DNA of 64,000 nucleotides from Corynebacterium marambiense (GCF_016342275.1 NZ_JAEIOT010000015.1:62001-126000), one strand, 5' to 3'; shown: positions 48,772 through 59,962, counted from the stretch's first letter. Notes: generated by a model from the sequence alone, not told the origin. Program-made: numbers and translations.

Positions 48772-51495
48772 ATGGGCGATGTGACTTCACAGAATGAGAA
48801 CCAGGACAACCGCGCCGACAAGCTGCCGAAGAGCTGGGACCCGAAGACGGTCGAGGCTGAGCTGTACCGGGGTTGGGTGAACGCCGGCTACTTCACCGCT
48901 GATGCCGATTCGCCGAAACCGGGATTCTCCATCGTTCTGCCACCGCCGAATGTCACGGGGCAGTTGCACATGGGTCACGCCCTCGACCACACGTTGATGG
49001 ATGCCCTCGCCCGCCGCAAGCGGATGCAGGGCTACGAGGTCCTCTGGTTACCCGGCATGGATCACGCCGGTATCGCGACGCAGACGAAGGTGGAGGCCCA
49101 TCTCAAGGAAGCCGAGGGCAAGGATCGCCACGACTACGGCCGGGAGCAGTTCGTTGACAAGGTCTGGGAGTGGAAGGCCCGCTACGGTGGGGTCATCGGT
49201 TCGCAGATGCGCGCCATCGGTGACTCGGTCGACTGGTCCAAGGAGCGGTTCACCCTCGACGAGGGGCTGTCCCGCGCGGTGCAGACCATCTTCAAGAACC
49301 TGTACGACCGGGGCATGATCTACCGGGCGCACCGCCTCGTCAACTGGTCGCCGGTCCTGCAGACCGCGGTCAGTGACATCGAGGTTGTCTACAAGGATGT
49401 CGAGGGTGAGCTGGTCTCCATCCGTTACGGTTCCCTCGATGATTCCGAACCCCACGTCATCGTCGCCACCACGCGTGTGGAGACGATGCTCGGTGACGTG
49501 GCGGTCGCGGTGCACCCCGATGATGAGCGTTACGCGGATCTGGTGGGGCAGCGTCTGCCGCATCCCTTCCTCCCCGATCGGGAGCTTGTCATCGTCGCCG
49601 ATGACTACGTCGACCCCGAGTTCGGTACCGGCGCCGTGAAGATCACCCCGGCCCACGACCCGAACGACTACGCGCTCGGCCTTCGCCACGATCTGCCGAT
49701 GCCCGACGTCATGGACGACACCGGCCACATCGCCGGGACCGGCACCGAGTTCGACGGACTCGACCGCGCCGAGGCGCGGGTGAAGATCCGCGAGGCTCTC
49801 GCCGAGCAAGGCCGAATTGTCGCTGAGAAACGCCCCTACGTCCACTCCGTCGGACACTCGGAGCGCTCCGGCGAGCCGGTTGAACCACGCCTGTCCGAAC
49901 AGTGGTTCGTCAAGGTCGACAAGCTCGCTGAGATGGCCGGTGACGCGGTGCGTGAGCACGACACCACAATCCACCCGGCGAGCCAGGAGCCCCGCTACTT
50001 TGCGTGGGTCGACGACATGCACGACTGGTGCATCTCCCGCCAGCTGTGGTGGGGCCACCGCATCCCGATCTGGTACGGCCCCGACGGTGACGTCGTCTGC
50101 GTCGGACCTGACGAGACCGCGCCCGAGGGCTACGTCCAGGACCCGGATGTCCTCGACACCTGGTTCTCCTCCGCCTTGTGGCCGTTCTCCACGATGGGGT
50201 GGCCGGAGGCCACTCCGGAACTGAAGAAGTTCTATCCCACTTCCGTCCTGGTCACCGGCTACGACATCCTCTTCTTCTGGGTTGCCCGGATGATGATGTT
50301 CGCCACCTTCGCCGCCACCCTCGATGACAGTGACCTCGGCACCGCGGACGGCGGACGCCCCCAGATCCCGTTCACCGATCTCTTCCTTCACGGCCTCGTT
50401 CGCGACGAGAGGGGCCGGAAGATGAGCAAGTCCCTCGGCAACGGTATCGACCCGATGGACTGGGTCGAGCGCTTTGGCGCCGACGCCCTGCGGTTCACCC
50501 TCGCCCGGGGCGCGAACCCGGGCACCGACCTGCCGATCGGCGAAGACTCCGCCCAGTCGTCCAGGAACTTCGCCACCAAGCTGTTCAACGCCACCCGCTT
50601 CGCTCTGATGAACGGTGCCCGGGTCGGCGAGCTGCCAGCCCGAGCCGAACTCACCGACGCCGACCGCTGGATCCTCGACCGCCTCGAGCAGGTCCGCGCC
50701 GACGTGGACCGGCAGCTGGACGACTACCAGTTCGCCAAGGCCAACGAGGCCCTGTACCAGTTCGCCTGGGGTGAACTGTGCGACTGGTACCTCGAGATCG
50801 CCAAGGTCCAGATCCCCCGTGACTTCGACGCGGCTTCCGCGGAGGACGTCGCCCGGGGACGACACACCCAGCTCGTCCTCGGCACCGTCCTCGACGTCGT
50901 CCTGCGCCTGCTGCACCCCGTGATCCCGTTCGTGACGGAAACTCTCTGGAAGGCCCTCACCGACGGCGAATCCCTCGTCATCGCGGACTGGCCGACATCG
51001 GCCGACACGACTGACGGAGCGCCCGTCGACGAGACCGCCGCACGTCGGATCGCGGACGGCGAGAAGCTCATCACCGAGATCCGCCGCTTCCGCTCCGACC
51101 AGGGGCTCAAGCCCTCGCAGAAGGTTCCGGCCCGCATCGACTTCGTGGCTGCCGACCTCGAATCCCTGGCACCCGCGGTGCGTTCCCTCGTGCGGGTCGA
51201 GGAACCCGGAGCCGGGTTCACCCCCTCCGCATCCCTCGAGGTCCGCCTGTCACAGGCCACCATCACCGTGGAACTCGACACCTCCGGGACCGTGGATGTC
51301 GCAGCGGAGCGCAAGCGCCTCGACAAGGATCTCGCGATCGCGCAGAAGGAACTCGAGACCACCGGAAAGAAGCTCGGCAACGACAACTTCCTGGCGAAGG
51401 CCCCCGAGGCCGTCGTGGACAAGATCCGCGAGCGGCAGCGCATCGCCGCCGAGGAAGTCGAACGCATCACCCTCCGACTGAAGGAGCTCGGCTAG
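48772..51495 (+). CDS. valS: Valyl-tRNA synthetase
   Basis: Charges tRNA-Val, with editing. The protein has about 907 residues. The class I motifs are [15 protein letters not shown] (HIGH type) and GRKMSKSLG (KMSKS), with the editing domain between (about 200-350) and a C-terminal coiled coil ([19 protein letters not shown]). The start is either ATG 48772 or GTG 48781; neither has a strong ribosome site. It ends 2 bp before folC, so the two are coupled. Confidence 0.96.
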   Translation: MGDVTSQNENQDNRADKLPKSWDPKTVEAELYRGWVNAGYFTADADSPKPGFSIVLPPPNVTGQLHMGHALDHTLMDALARRKRMQGYEVLWLPGMDHAGIATQTKVEAHLKEAEGKDRHDYGREQFVDKVWEWKARYGGVIGSQMRAIGDSVDWSKERFTLDEGLSRAVQTIFKNLYDRGMIYRAHRLVNWSPVLQTAVSDIEVVYKDVEGELVSIRYGSLDDSEPHVIVATTRVETMLGDVAVAVHPDDERYADLVGQRLPHPFLPDRELVIVADDYVDPEFGTGAVKITPAHDPNDYALGLRHDLPMPDVMDDTGHIAGTGTEFDGLDRAEARVKIREALAEQGRIVAEKRPYVHSVGHSERSGEPVEPRLSEQWFVKVDKLAEMAGDAVREHDTTIHPASQEPRYFAWVDDMHDWCISRQLWWGHRIPIWYGPDGDVVCVGPDETAPEGYVQDPDVLDTWFSSALWPFSTMGWPEATPELKKFYPTSVLVTGYDILFFWVARMMMFATFAATLDDSDLGTADGGRPQIPFTDLFLHGLVRDERGRKMSKSLGNGIDPMDWVERFGADALRFTLARGANPGTDLPIGEDSAQSSRNFATKLFNATRFALMNGARVGELPARAELTDADRWILDRLEQVRADVDRQLDDYQFAKANEALYQFAWGELCDWYLEIAKVQIPRDFDAASAEDVARGRHTQLVLGTVLDVVLRLLHPVIPFVTETLWKALTDGESLVIADWPTSADTTDGAPVDETAARRIADGEKLITEIRRFRSDQGLKPSQKVPARIDFVAADLESLAPAVRSLVRVEEPGAGFTPSASLEVRLSQATITVELDTSGTVDVAAERKRLDKDLAIAQKELETTGKKLGNDNFLAKAPEAVVDKIRERQRIAAEEVERITLRLKELG

Positions 51496-51497
51496 AC

Positions 51498-53072
51498 ATG
51501 TCGGACACCATCGACCCCACGGGCTCCGGTTTCGAGGGACCCAGTCCCCGGGACACCCCGGCGGATGCCGCTGCGGCGCAGACCGGAGCACTCGGCGTCG
51601 ACGAGGCGGGCCTCGTCCTGCCCATCGACGTCCACGCCCCGACGAACCCGCCGGCCGACACCACCATCACCCCCGACGACCTCGCGGATCTCGCTGTGGT
51701 CGAGGCGGAGCTGGATCTCCGGTGGCCCGAGACGAAGATCGACCCGACCCTCGACCGGGTGACCCGACTGATGGACCTGCTCGGAAACCCCGAGCGGAGT
51801 TTCACCTCGATCCAGGTCGCCGGAACGAACGGCAAGACCTCCGTCGTCCGGATGATCGAATCCCTGCTGCGCGCCTTCCACCGTCGGACCGGGCGCACCA
51901 CCAGCCCACACCTGCAGCTCGTCACCGAACGCATCGCCGTCGACGGAGCACCCATCCACCCGCGGAAGTACTGCGAACTGTGGCGGGAGATCAAACCGTA
52001 CGTCGAGATCGTCGACGCCGCCTCGAAACGTGACGGTGGCCCGCAGATGAGCAAGTTCGAGGTGCTCACGGCGATGGCCTACGCCGCCTTCGCCGACGCA
52101 CCCGTCGACGTCGCCGTCGTGGAGACCGGCATGGGCGGCACCTGGGACGCCACGAACGTCGTCGAATCAGAGGTTGCAGTGATTACCCCGATCGGCCTCG
52201 ACCACACCGACTACCTGGGAGAGACCCTCACCGAGATCGCCGGTGAGAAGGCCGGCATCATCAAACCCCGCACTGTCGACGAGGACGACGTTCTCTCCCC
52301 GCGGGAGAACATCGCCATCGTCGCGGAACAGCACCCCGAGGCGCTGAAGGTCGTACTTGAGCGGGCCGTGGAGACCGACGCGGCCGTCGCCCGCGAGGGC
52401 ATCGAATTCGGAGTCGTTGAATCCACCGTCGCCGTCGGTGGGCAACAGCTCGTTCTCCGTGGACTCGGTGGTGACTACGATGACATCTTCCTGCCGCTCT
52501 CGGGGGCGCACCAGGCACGCAACGCCGCCTGCGCCCTTGCCGCAGTCGAGGCCTTTTTCGGGGCCAGGGCGGGGAGACAACTCGACCGGGATACGGTCCG
52601 GGAGGGTTTCGGCACCGTTTCCTCCCCCGGGCGTCTGGAACGGGTCCGGTCCACACCGACGGTCTTCATCGACGCAACCCACAATCCGCACGGGGCGAAG
52701 GCACTCGGAGAGGCTCTGAACCGTGACTTCGACTTTCGTCGGCTCATCGCGGTTGTCGGATGCTTCGGGGACAAGGACGCCCGGGGTATTCTCACCGAAC
52801 TGGAACCACATGTGAGCGAGGTCGTCTGCACACAGTCCACCTCGCCCCGTGCGCTCGACGCCTACGAACTCGCGGAGTACGCGCGGGAGATCTTCGGCGA
52901 GGAGCGCGTCCACGTCGACGAGACCCTGCCCGCCGCGGTGGAGACCGCCGTGGCGCTCGCGGAGGAGACCGACGCCCCCGGCGAGGCGGTCTCCGGTTCC
53001 GGCGTCCTGATCACTGGATCCGTCGTCACGGCCGGCGAGGCCCGCACGCTGTTCGGAAAGGAGCCGTCATGA
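51498..53072 (+). CDS. folC: Folylpolyglutamate synthase / dihydrofolate synthase
   Basis: Adds glutamate to dihydropteroate and folates. The protein of 524 residues has the Mur-ligase-like P-loop VAGTNGKTSVVRMIE, the Omega-loop TTSPHLQLVTERI, and ETGMGGTWDATNVV. The first about 60 residues are an Ala/Pro-rich extension not usual in the core family. The stop overlaps the next start by 4 bp. Confidence 0.94.
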   Translation: MSDTIDPTGSGFEGPSPRDTPADAAAAQTGALGVDEAGLVLPIDVHAPTNPPADTTITPDDLADLAVVEAELDLRWPETKIDPTLDRVTRLMDLLGNPERSFTSIQVAGTNGKTSVVRMIESLLRAFHRRTGRTTSPHLQLVTERIAVDGAPIHPRKYCELWREIKPYVEIVDAASKRDGGPQMSKFEVLTAMAYAAFADAPVDVAVVETGMGGTWDATNVVESEVAVITPIGLDHTDYLGETLTEIAGEKAGIIKPRTVDEDDVLSPRENIAIVAEQHPEALKVVLERAVETDAAVAREGIEFGVVESTVAVGGQQLVLRGLGGDYDDIFLPLSGAHQARNAACALAAVEAFFGARAGRQLDRDTVREGFGTVSSPGRLERVRSTPTVFIDATHNPHGAKALGEALNRDFDFRRLIAVVGCFGDKDARGILTELEPHVSEVVCTQSTSPRALDAYELAEYAREIFGEERVHVDETLPAAVETAVALAEETDAPGEAVSGSGVLITGSVVTAGEARTLFGKEPS

Positions 53073-53506
53073 CGGATAAGAGGAAACGGGACGGGGAGGA
53101 GATCGAGTACGGTCCCCTCGGCCCCGGGCACGCCCCCGCTAAGGACCCGATGAAGGGCCTGCGGGGTGTCATGGCGGGGACGCTGGTCATGGAGTCGATC
53201 TCGCTGCTCCTCGTCCTGACAGTCATCGCCCGGGTGGACAACGGATCTCACTGGACCACGGTCAACTGGGTGTACGTGACGGTCATCGGCGTCGCCATGT
53301 TCCTCGTCGCGTTCATGCAGAAGAGATCGTGGGCGATGGCGGTGAACTGGGTGCTCCAGATCGCTGCAGTTGCGGGTTTCTTCGTTCATTACTCCATGGG
53401 AGTCATGGCGCTCATCTTCGTCGCCGTCTGGCTCTACATCATGCATCTACGCAAGGTTTTGCTCGAGCGGATGCGCCGGGGGCTGCTGGTCACCCAGCAC
53501 ACGTGA
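53069..53506 (+). CDS. DUF4233 family membrane protein
   Basis: Protein of 145 residues, starting at ATG 53069 within the folC stop. After a charged N-terminus (KRKRDGEEIEYGPLGPG) it has four hydrophobic segments at about residues 38-58, 67-84, 93-110 and 112-128. DUF4233 is an actinobacterial family commonly sitting between folC and ndk; its function is unknown. Confidence 0.85.
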   Translation: MTDKRKRDGEEIEYGPLGPGHAPAKDPMKGLRGVMAGTLVMESISLLLVLTVIARVDNGSHWTTVNWVYVTVIGVAMFLVAFMQKRSWAMAVNWVLQIAAVAGFFVHYSMGVMALIFVAVWLYIMHLRKVLLERMRRGLLVTQHT

Positions 53507-53526
53507 GCGGGGCATAGACTAGTCCC

Positions 53527-54048
53527 ATGAGTCTGTCCGCTAGGCGCCTGATCGGCGTCCTCTATTTCGTGTTCGGTATCGGTTGCCTGTGGGGTGGCTA
53601 TCTCATGCTGGACGGTCACCGGGTGATCGGTGTCGCCATGTTCCTCGCCTGCGGTGCCCTCATGGGGGCACTCGAAGCGTGGCGTAGGAAACAGGAATCA
53701 GCCTCCGCCGCTGCCGCGGTCGGTTGCCCCCTGGATCCCTCGCTCCGCGAGGAAGCCATCCGGCTGAAGGGCGAGGGGCGGCGGAATCCGGCGCTCGCCG
53801 TCTTCCGGAACTCTCCGCCGTGGCCGAACCTGAAGACTGCGGAGATCATCGTGGATTCTCTTCCGGCAGCTCCCGGTAAGGGTGCCGCGGGGGAGGAGAC
53901 CGACCAGGTCGGACTGATTACCGCGGACTACCGGGAGATCACCCGAATCCGTGACGGGGGAGACATCCCCCAGGCCGCGAAGGTCCTCAGGGAGAAGGTA
54001 CCGCAGTTGACTATCTCGGACGCCGCTCGCGTGGTCAAGGATCTCTGA
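53527..54048 (+). CDS. Membrane protein with L7/L12-like segments
   Basis: Protein of 173 residues. Two hydrophobic helices (about 7-28 and 32-50) are followed by two similar soluble helical units: LREEAIRLKGEGRRNPALAV near 75 and REITRIRDGGDIPQAAKVL near 137, each ending in a DAARVVKDL- or AEIIVDSL-like helix. These look like ribosomal bL12 C-terminal type alpha/beta units, but this rests on pattern only. The gene lies between the DUF4233 gene and ndk on the same strand. Confidence 0.7.
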   Translation: MSLSARRLIGVLYFVFGIGCLWGGYLMLDGHRVIGVAMFLACGALMGALEAWRRKQESASAAAAVGCPLDPSLREEAIRLKGEGRRNPALAVFRNSPPWPNLKTAEIIVDSLPAAPGKGAAGEETDQVGLITADYREITRIRDGGDIPQAAKVLREKVPQLTISDAARVVKDL

Positions 54049-54096
54049 CACCCCTACGTCCCTCATCTCCGGGTCGGGTTCTGTAGAATTCGTGGT

Positions 54097-54507
54097 ATGA
54101 CTGAACGCACCCTCATCCTGATCAAGCCGGACGGCGTCGAGCGCGGCTTCGTCGGCGACATCATCTCCCGCATCGAGCGCAAGGGCCTCAAGCTCGTCGC
54201 CATGGATCTCCGCGTCACCGACCGTGAGACCGCCGAGAAGCACTACGCCGAGCACTCCGACAAGCCTTTCTTCGGGGAGCTCGTCGATTTCATCACTTCC
54301 GCCCCGCTGGTTGCCGGTGTCATCGAGGGCCCCCGTGCCATCGAGGCTTGGCGTCAGCTCGCCGGCGGCACCGACCCGGTGGGGAAAGCGACCCCCGGCA
54401 CCATCCGTGGTGACCTCGCCCTGGATGTCGCGACCAACGTTGTGCACGGCTCCGATTCCCCCGAGTCCGCTGAGCGCGAGATCGGCATCTGGTTCCCGAA
54501 CCTCTGA
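54097..54507 (+). CDS. ndk: Nucleoside diphosphate kinase
   Basis: Transfers the gamma phosphate among nucleotides. The protein has 136 residues with [13 protein letters not shown] at the start and the phosphorylated His in [12 protein letters not shown]. An extended -10 like TGTAGAAT lies just upstream of the ATG, suggesting its own promoter with a very short leader. A strong terminator follows. Confidence 0.96.
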   Translation: MTERTLILIKPDGVERGFVGDIISRIERKGLKLVAMDLRVTDRETAEKHYAEHSDKPFFGELVDFITSAPLVAGVIEGPRAIEAWRQLAGGTDPVGKATPGTIRGDLALDVATNVVHGSDSPESAEREIGIWFPNL

Positions 54508-54525
54508 TTCGGGTGACCCGATAGC

Positions 54526-54570
54526 ACGAACGCCCCGTTCCCCGTTTTCACGGAGGGACGGGGCGTTCGT
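54526..54570 (+). terminator. Terminator after ndk
   Basis: ACGAACGCCCCGT pairs perfectly with ACGGGGCGTTCGT, with an inner CCGTTTTCACGG hairpin. Confidence 0.85.
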
Positions 54571-54910
54571 CGTACCACCGGCCCGGTCACCGGAATACGG
54601 GGGTGTGGGAAAGGCCCGTGTCAGAAACTGACCCGCAGGTCATGCCGCGGCTTGCACCCGGTGCGCTCTCAATGAGGGAACGGCTACCGGATGTGTGCGA
54701 CAATGGACCCGGCTCCGCGCTGCATCGTTCGCGCCCCGACGGGTATCGCTGGAACGCAGCGGATGCCGTGAGAGACACACTTTTAGAAAAGCACACGACA
54801 ATTAAAGACTTTTTCACCCCGCGCGGCGGCGGCAGGAACACAAGACGAGATGAAGCGAAGACACACTTGTTCTGCCAGCGCCCGGGGAAGTCGCGAACAG
54901 AGGAGACCCT
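54571..54910. other. Leader region of rne
   Basis: No gene is supported over 340 bp. The last about 130 bp are AT-richer, with stretches ACTTTTAGAAAA and ATTAAAGACTTTTT, consistent with an RNase E 5' leader in which autoregulation is known in other bacteria. No known riboswitch was recognised. Confidence 0.5.
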
Positions 54911-57900
54911 GTGGCTGAGACCACCGGTACAGAACCGAAGAAGACCCGCCGAACCGCGAAGCGGACGACGAAGAAGACCTCCGCGGAAGCCGCGGCAGAG
55001 TCCGTCGGCACCGGGGATGGGGATATCGGGGACACACCCGTGAACGCCCCGGTAAAGCGCACGCGCAGGACCACCCGCAAGACGGCAGGCCCCGCCGAGG
55101 GCTCCGCGACTGAGTCCGCCACCACGGACACCACGGACACCGCGACGGAGCCTGCATCCGGCGCCGGAAAAGCTCCGGCGAGGAAACGCGGCACCAGAAA
55201 GTCGGCGCCCAGGACGACAGCGGCCACCGGGAAGAGCACCTCAGACGATACGATCCCCGCGGAGGACGAGAAGCCCGTGGCGGCCAAGAAGCGGACTACC
55301 CGTTCCGCGACGTCCGCGAAGAGCCGGAAGAAAGCACCAGCACCTGCCTCGGATTCCAGGGATGAGCCGACCCGGGAACCGAAGAAGACACCACGCCGCC
55401 GGACCACGCGTAAACCCGACCTGTCGGCTGCCCCGGTGTCGGAGATAGCGGCGGCCGCCGAGGTCCCCGCAGATGCGACGGCTCGGCTCGCTGCCGAGTT
55501 TGACCGATCGAAACTGGGCCCCAAGACCCGGGTACACGCACTCGCTAAACTCCTCGCCACCACCTCGAAAGACCTCATCCTCACCCTGGACACGATGGGG
55601 CTCGTCAAGGTCGCCCAGTCCTCGCTGAGCATCGAGGAAGCGAACCGGCTGCTCGATGTTCTGTCGGTTCCCGCCGATGATGCGCCCGAGCCGCCCAACG
55701 GCGAACCTGTCGAGAAGATTCGTGTGCGGGTGGAGAAGAACGTCGCTAACGAGATTCACCAGATCGAGGAGAAAGTCGAGCGTGAACTCGCCGAGGGCGA
55801 GCGCGGCGCCGACCGCGACGCCGACGATGACGGGAAAACGTCCACCGCGGCTCACATCGATATCGAGGAAGCTGTCCGGGAGGAGCAGGAGGCGGAGCCC
55901 CTCGAGGACGTCATCTCCGCAGTCACCCCGGCCCCGGAGAGCCCGGCGTTCATCGCTCCCGTGTTTCTGCCGCCGACACCTGCGGAGACCCGCGATGACG
56001 CGGACGAGCAGGATGACGACACTGACTCCGGTGACGACGAATCCGAGTCCGGCGGCAAACGCAAGCGCCGCGGACGCCGTGGCAAGGGCCGCGGCCGAGG
56101 CACGGAGGACAGTGACAACGAGAGCGGTGACGAACGCCATACGACGCCGAGGGACGACGACACCGACGACACCGCGGACCTGCCCGACGAACCCGTCGCC
56201 CTGAAGGGCTCCACCCGCCTCGAGGCGCAGCGCCGCCGCAGGACCGAACTGCGCGAAGAAGGGCGCAAGAAGCGGCACGTCGTCTCGGAGGCCGAGTTCC
56301 TCGCCCGCCGCGAATCCGTCGAACGCACCATGGTTGTCCGTGAGAAGGCCCGGACGGACCATCCCGGTTCCGTCACCCAGGTCGGCGTCCTGGAGGACGA
56401 CCTGCTGGTCGAGCACTTCGTCACCTCCGAGACCCAGTCGTCCATGGTCGGCAACATTTACCTCGGGCGTGTGCAGAATGTCCTGCCCTCCATGGAGGCC
56501 GCGTTCATCGACATCGGCAAGGGGCGCAACGGTGTGCTCTACGCCGGCGAGGTCGACTGGAAGTCCGCCGGTCTTGGCGGCCGCTCCCGCCGCATCGAGC
56601 ACGCGCTGCATTCCGGGGATCAGGTTCTCGTCCAGATCACCAAGGACCCGGTGGGGCACAAGGGTGCCCGCCTGACCACCCAGATCTCTCTCGCGGGGCG
56701 CTTCCTCGTCTACGTACCCGGTGGTCGCAGCGCCGGTATCTCCCGGAAACTGCCGGAGACCGAGCGCAAGCGCCTCAAGGCGATCCTGAAGGAGGTTGTT
56801 CCTTCCAGTGGTGGTGCGATTATCCGGACCGCGGCCGAGGGAGTCGATGAAAAAGAGATCGCGGCGGACGTCAACCGCCTGCATTCCTTGTGGGAGGACA
56901 TCCAGGAGAAGGTCAAGGAGGAGAAGAAGTCCAAAGGATCGAAGCCGGTCACCCTCTACGAGGAGCCGGACATGCTGGTCAAGGTTGTCCGCGACCTGTT
57001 CAATGAGGATTTCGACGCGCTCGTCGTCGAGGGCAACAAGTCCTGGAACACCGTCAACGCCTACATCCGTAGCGTCGCACCCGATCTCGAGGAGCGGATG
57101 CAACGCTACGATGCGAACGCGAACGGCGGCGTCGACGTGTTCGAGCACTACCGCATCGATGAGCAGCTGCAGAAGGCACTGAGCCGTAAGGTGTGGCTGC
57201 CGTCCGGAGGCTCCCTCGTCATCGACCGCACCGAGGCGATGACCGTCATCGACGTCAACACGGGTAAGTTCACCGGATCCGGAGGCAACCTCGAGGAGAC
57301 CGTCACCAAGAACAACCTCGAGGCCGCGGAGGAGATCGTCCGGCAGATGCGTCTGCGCGACATCGGCGGGATGATCGTCGTCGACTTCATCGACATGGTT
57401 CTCCCCGAGAACCAGGATCTCGTGCTGCGCCGTCTCACCGAGGCACTCGGCCGTGACCGCACCCGCCACCAGGTCAGCGAGGTCACCTCGCTGGGACTCG
57501 TTCAGATGACGCGAAAGAAGCTCGGTACCGGTCTTCTGGAGACCTTCTCCACCGAGTGTGAAACCTGCGACGGCCGTGGTCTCGTGATCCACGCCGACCC
57601 CGTCGAGCACGAGGATGAGCCGCCGCGTTCCCGCCGTGGACGCAAGGGCGGTAACGATAGCGCTGGACGCCGCCCGGCGGAGCATCCCGCTGCCGTGGCC
57701 CTGCACAAGGACACGGACCACGACGAAGAATCACACGCAGACAACCGCGACAGCGATTCCGCGGACACTCCGTCCATCGAGGAGCTCGCCGACGCCGTTG
57801 TTGCGGGTGTCGACGAGGAGAGTGGCAACGACATCGAGGCGAAGGACACCCGTCGCGGAGACCGTCCCGGTTCTTCTCGTCGAGGTCGTCGCGGCACCCG

Positions 57901-59059
57901 GCGTACCAGTACCGGAACCACCGAAATCACTGGTAGGGATGCGGACGACACCGACGTGTCCGTCGAGGACACCCAGGGGACCGATCTCGATGACCCCCGG
58001 GCTGACCGTGACGGGCAGGATGGGCAGACGGACCGGGACAACCGCCCGCGCGGTGGTCGCCGTGGTCGTCGGCGGTCGACCCGGGCGCCGCAGGCCGATG
58101 ACCAGCGCTCCGGTGTCTCCAATTCCGGAGAGGAATCACCTCGGGAACCGGCGCGCCATTCCGGACGGGACGATCGCGCGGAGGAGATGAATACTGTCGA
58201 GTCCATCGCTGCTGCGGCGGTCGCACGTGCTGGTGTAGAGGATCCCGACGAACCATCGGGTGCCGACTACCTGCCTGCGGACAGCTACCGCGAAGCGCTC
58301 GCAGTATTCGAGGCGTCTCCGCGTCGCAAGCGCAGGACCCGCGGTAACTCCGTGTCCGACTTCCCGCCGAAGCGGTCCGACTTCATTTCGGGACCGCTGG
58401 CTGATGAAGACATCGAAGAAGTCCACCGCGACGACGAGCCCGCAGAGGAACCCGCCCGTCGGAACGCGGATCGGGAACCCGATTTCGGTGCAGACCGGGA
58501 GGAGCGTTCCGCCTCCGCCGCGCGCCGGGACCGTCGCCGTATCGCGAAGAACGTACGGCTGATCCCCGATGGCAGTGGCTCCGGTACGGCCGCTGCCGGC
58601 GAATCCGATGATCAGGCAGCTGCGGAGGACAACTCCATCACCCCGCGGGCGCAGGACCCCAACTCCGCATCCACGGAGGAAAGCCCGGCGGGGCGTCGTG
58701 GTCGCCGTCGGGTGACGAAGCGCCTGACGAAGAAGCAGATCGCGGACGCCGAGGCGGCTGAGGCGGCCGCCGCCGAGACACCCACCCCGGTAGACACAGT
58801 AGTAGAAGCCCCCGTGGAATCGACCGGTGGCGGTGTTCAGGTGAAGAAGCTGCGCCGGGGTAGGCGCCGCATCGTCCGCCGGATCGCCACACCCGTCGCC
58901 GTGGAGGCACAGGGCCCCGGATCGGGTGATCCCGCCGGTGATACCTCTGAGAGCGTCGGGTCACAGTCGCCCGTCAACGACGGCTCCACAGCTGAACGCC
59001 CGAAGCGGGGACAACGCGGACGGCGGCGTGTCGTCCGGAAAGTTCCCGGACGGCGGTAG
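54911..59059 (+). CDS. rne: Ribonuclease E/G
   Basis: Endoribonuclease for rRNA maturation and mRNA decay. The protein of 1382 residues starts at GTG 54911. The first about 470 residues are low-complexity, charged and Lys/Arg/Glu/Asp-rich, as in actinobacteria. The catalytic core follows: S1 domain near residue 514 (IYLGRVQNVLPSMEAAF), the DNase I-like site with DVNTGKFTG at about 781 and VVDFIDM, and the zinc link CETCDGRG near 883. The C-terminal about 480 residues are again disordered with repeated RRGRR/RRGRRRV blocks, a possible RNA- or protein-binding scaffold. It is followed by rplU and rpmA. Confidence 0.95.
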   Translation: MAETTGTEPKKTRRTAKRTTKKTSAEAAAESVGTGDGDIGDTPVNAPVKRTRRTTRKTAGPAEGSATESATTDTTDTATEPASGAGKAPARKRGTRKSAPRTTAATGKSTSDDTIPAEDEKPVAAKKRTTRSATSAKSRKKAPAPASDSRDEPTREPKKTPRRRTTRKPDLSAAPVSEIAAAAEVPADATARLAAEFDRSKLGPKTRVHALAKLLATTSKDLILTLDTMGLVKVAQSSLSIEEANRLLDVLSVPADDAPEPPNGEPVEKIRVRVEKNVANEIHQIEEKVERELAEGERGADRDADDDGKTSTAAHIDIEEAVREEQEAEPLEDVISAVTPAPESPAFIAPVFLPPTPAETRDDADEQDDDTDSGDDESESGGKRKRRGRRGKGRGRGTEDSDNESGDERHTTPRDDDTDDTADLPDEPVALKGSTRLEAQRRRRTELREEGRKKRHVVSEAEFLARRESVERTMVVREKARTDHPGSVTQVGVLEDDLLVEHFVTSETQSSMVGNIYLGRVQNVLPSMEAAFIDIGKGRNGVLYAGEVDWKSAGLGGRSRRIEHALHSGDQVLVQITKDPVGHKGARLTTQISLAGRFLVYVPGGRSAGISRKLPETERKRLKAILKEVVPSSGGAIIRTAAEGVDEKEIAADVNRLHSLWEDIQEKVKEEKKSKGSKPVTLYEEPDMLVKVVRDLFNEDFDALVVEGNKSWNTVNAYIRSVAPDLEERMQRYDANANGGVDVFEHYRIDEQLQKALSRKVWLPSGGSLVIDRTEAMTVIDVNTGKFTGSGGNLEETVTKNNLEAAEEIVRQMRLRDIGGMIVVDFIDMVLPENQDLVLRRLTEALGRDRTRHQVSEVTSLGLVQMTRKKLGTGLLETFSTECETCDGRGLVIHADPVEHEDEPPRSRRGRKGGNDSAGRRPAEHPAAVALHKDTDHDEESHADNRDSDSADTPSIEELADAVVAGVDEESGNDIEAKDTRRGDRPGSSRRGRRGTRRTSTGTTEITGRDADDTDVSVEDTQGTDLDDPRADRDGQDGQTDRDNRPRGGRRGRRRSTRAPQADDQRSGVSNSGEESPREPARHSGRDDRAEEMNTVESIAAAAVARAGVEDPDEPSGADYLPADSYREALAVFEASPRRKRRTRGNSVSDFPPKRSDFISGPLADEDIEEVHRDDEPAEEPARRNADREPDFGADREERSASAARRDRRRIAKNVRLIPDGSGSGTAAAGESDDQAAAEDNSITPRAQDPNSASTEESPAGRRGRRRVTKRLTKKQIADAEAAEAAAAETPTPVDTVVEAPVESTGGGVQVKKLRRGRRRIVRRIATPVAVEAQGPGSGDPAGDTSESVGSQSPVNDGSTAERPKRGQRGRRRVVRKVPGRR

Positions 59060-59267
59060 TGGGTTTGTCTTTTGACTGTCCGGGGCGGTAGTCTTTGACA
59101 GTCGCTGTTCCAGACCATGTCGGTGTGCACTATCCGCCGGTTGCACGGCCCGCTTCACCGCGGGCCGTGAGGTCTGGTACGCAAGTGTTCAACACAGTCC
59201 ATTGAAAGTGCTGCTGCTCTACGGCGGCGCACTCATCCGAGTTTTTAGAAAAAGGGGTAGCCCTCCT

Positions 59268-59573
59268 ATGTATGCGATCGTCAAGACCGGCGGCAAGCAG
59301 TACAAGGTTGCCGAAGGTGACCTCGTCAAGGTCGAGAAGATCGAGGGTGAGCCGGGTTCGTCCGTGGCTCTCACCCCGGTTCTGCTCGTCGACGGCGCCG
59401 ACGTCACCACCGCCGCTGACCAGCTCGCCAAGGTGAGCGTCAACGCAGAGATCGTCGAGCACACCAAGGGCCCGAAGATCCGAATTCTCAAGTACAAGAA
59501 CAAGACCGGATACAAGAAGCGTCAGGGCCATCGTCAGCCGCTGACCGTCATCAAGGTCACCGGCATCAAGTAA
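59268..59573 (+). CDS. rplU: 50S ribosomal protein L21 (bL21)
   Basis: Large-subunit protein of 101 residues. [18 protein letters not shown] and [12 protein letters not shown] are conserved. ATG 59268 follows AAAAGGGG. It is in the standard order rne-rplU-rpmA, with 48 bp to rpmA. Confidence 0.97.
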   Translation: MYAIVKTGGKQYKVAEGDLVKVEKIEGEPGSSVALTPVLLVDGADVTTAADQLAKVSVNAEIVEHTKGPKIRILKYKNKTGYKKRQGHRQPLTVIKVTGIK

Positions 59574-59621
59574 GCCTGCCGGCTTTCATCGATCTTTTCC
59601 TTTGAAGGAGGGAGACAGACA

Positions 59622-59888
59622 ATGGCACATAAGAAGGGTGCTTCCAGCTCCAGCAACGGTCGCGATTCCGAGTCAAAGCGTCTCGGCGTCAAGCGTTTCG
59701 GTGGTCAGCGGGTCAAGGCCGGCGAAATCCTGATTCGTCAGCGCGGTACCTCGTTCCACCCCGGTGAGAACGTCGGCCGCGGCGGAGACGACACGCTGTT
59801 CGCTCTGAAGGCGGGCTCCGTGCAGTTTTCCACCAAGCGCAACCGTCGCATGATCAATATCGTCGAGGAAGTCCCGGCTGCGGTCTAG
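59622..59888 (+). CDS. rpmA: 50S ribosomal protein L27 (bL27)
   Basis: Large-subunit protein of 88 residues near the peptidyl-transferase centre. [25 protein letters not shown] and [13 protein letters not shown] are typical. AAGGAGGGAG is a strong ribosome site. The terminator at 59921 follows. Confidence 0.97.
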   Translation: MAHKKGASSSSNGRDSESKRLGVKRFGGQRVKAGEILIRQRGTSFHPGENVGRGGDDTLFALKAGSVQFSTKRNRRMINIVEEVPAAV

Positions 59889-59920
59889 TCCCACCGGTTC
59901 ACTTCTCAGCGAAGCTGTCT

Positions 59921-59962
59921 GAGCGGCGCCCACCTCCCCGAGCGGGAAGGCGGGCGCCGCTC
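59921..59962 (+). terminator. Terminator after rpmA
   Basis: GAGCGGCGCCC and GGGCGCCGCTC form the stem outside a CCTCCCC/GGGAAGG inner pairing, followed by TTGGCGTTT. Confidence 0.82.

Noticed and set aside
55241-57721. 826-codon open frame on the minus strand opposite rne
   Set aside because: It mirrors the codon structure of rne, has no domain signature, and such antisense frames are normal in high-GC genes.
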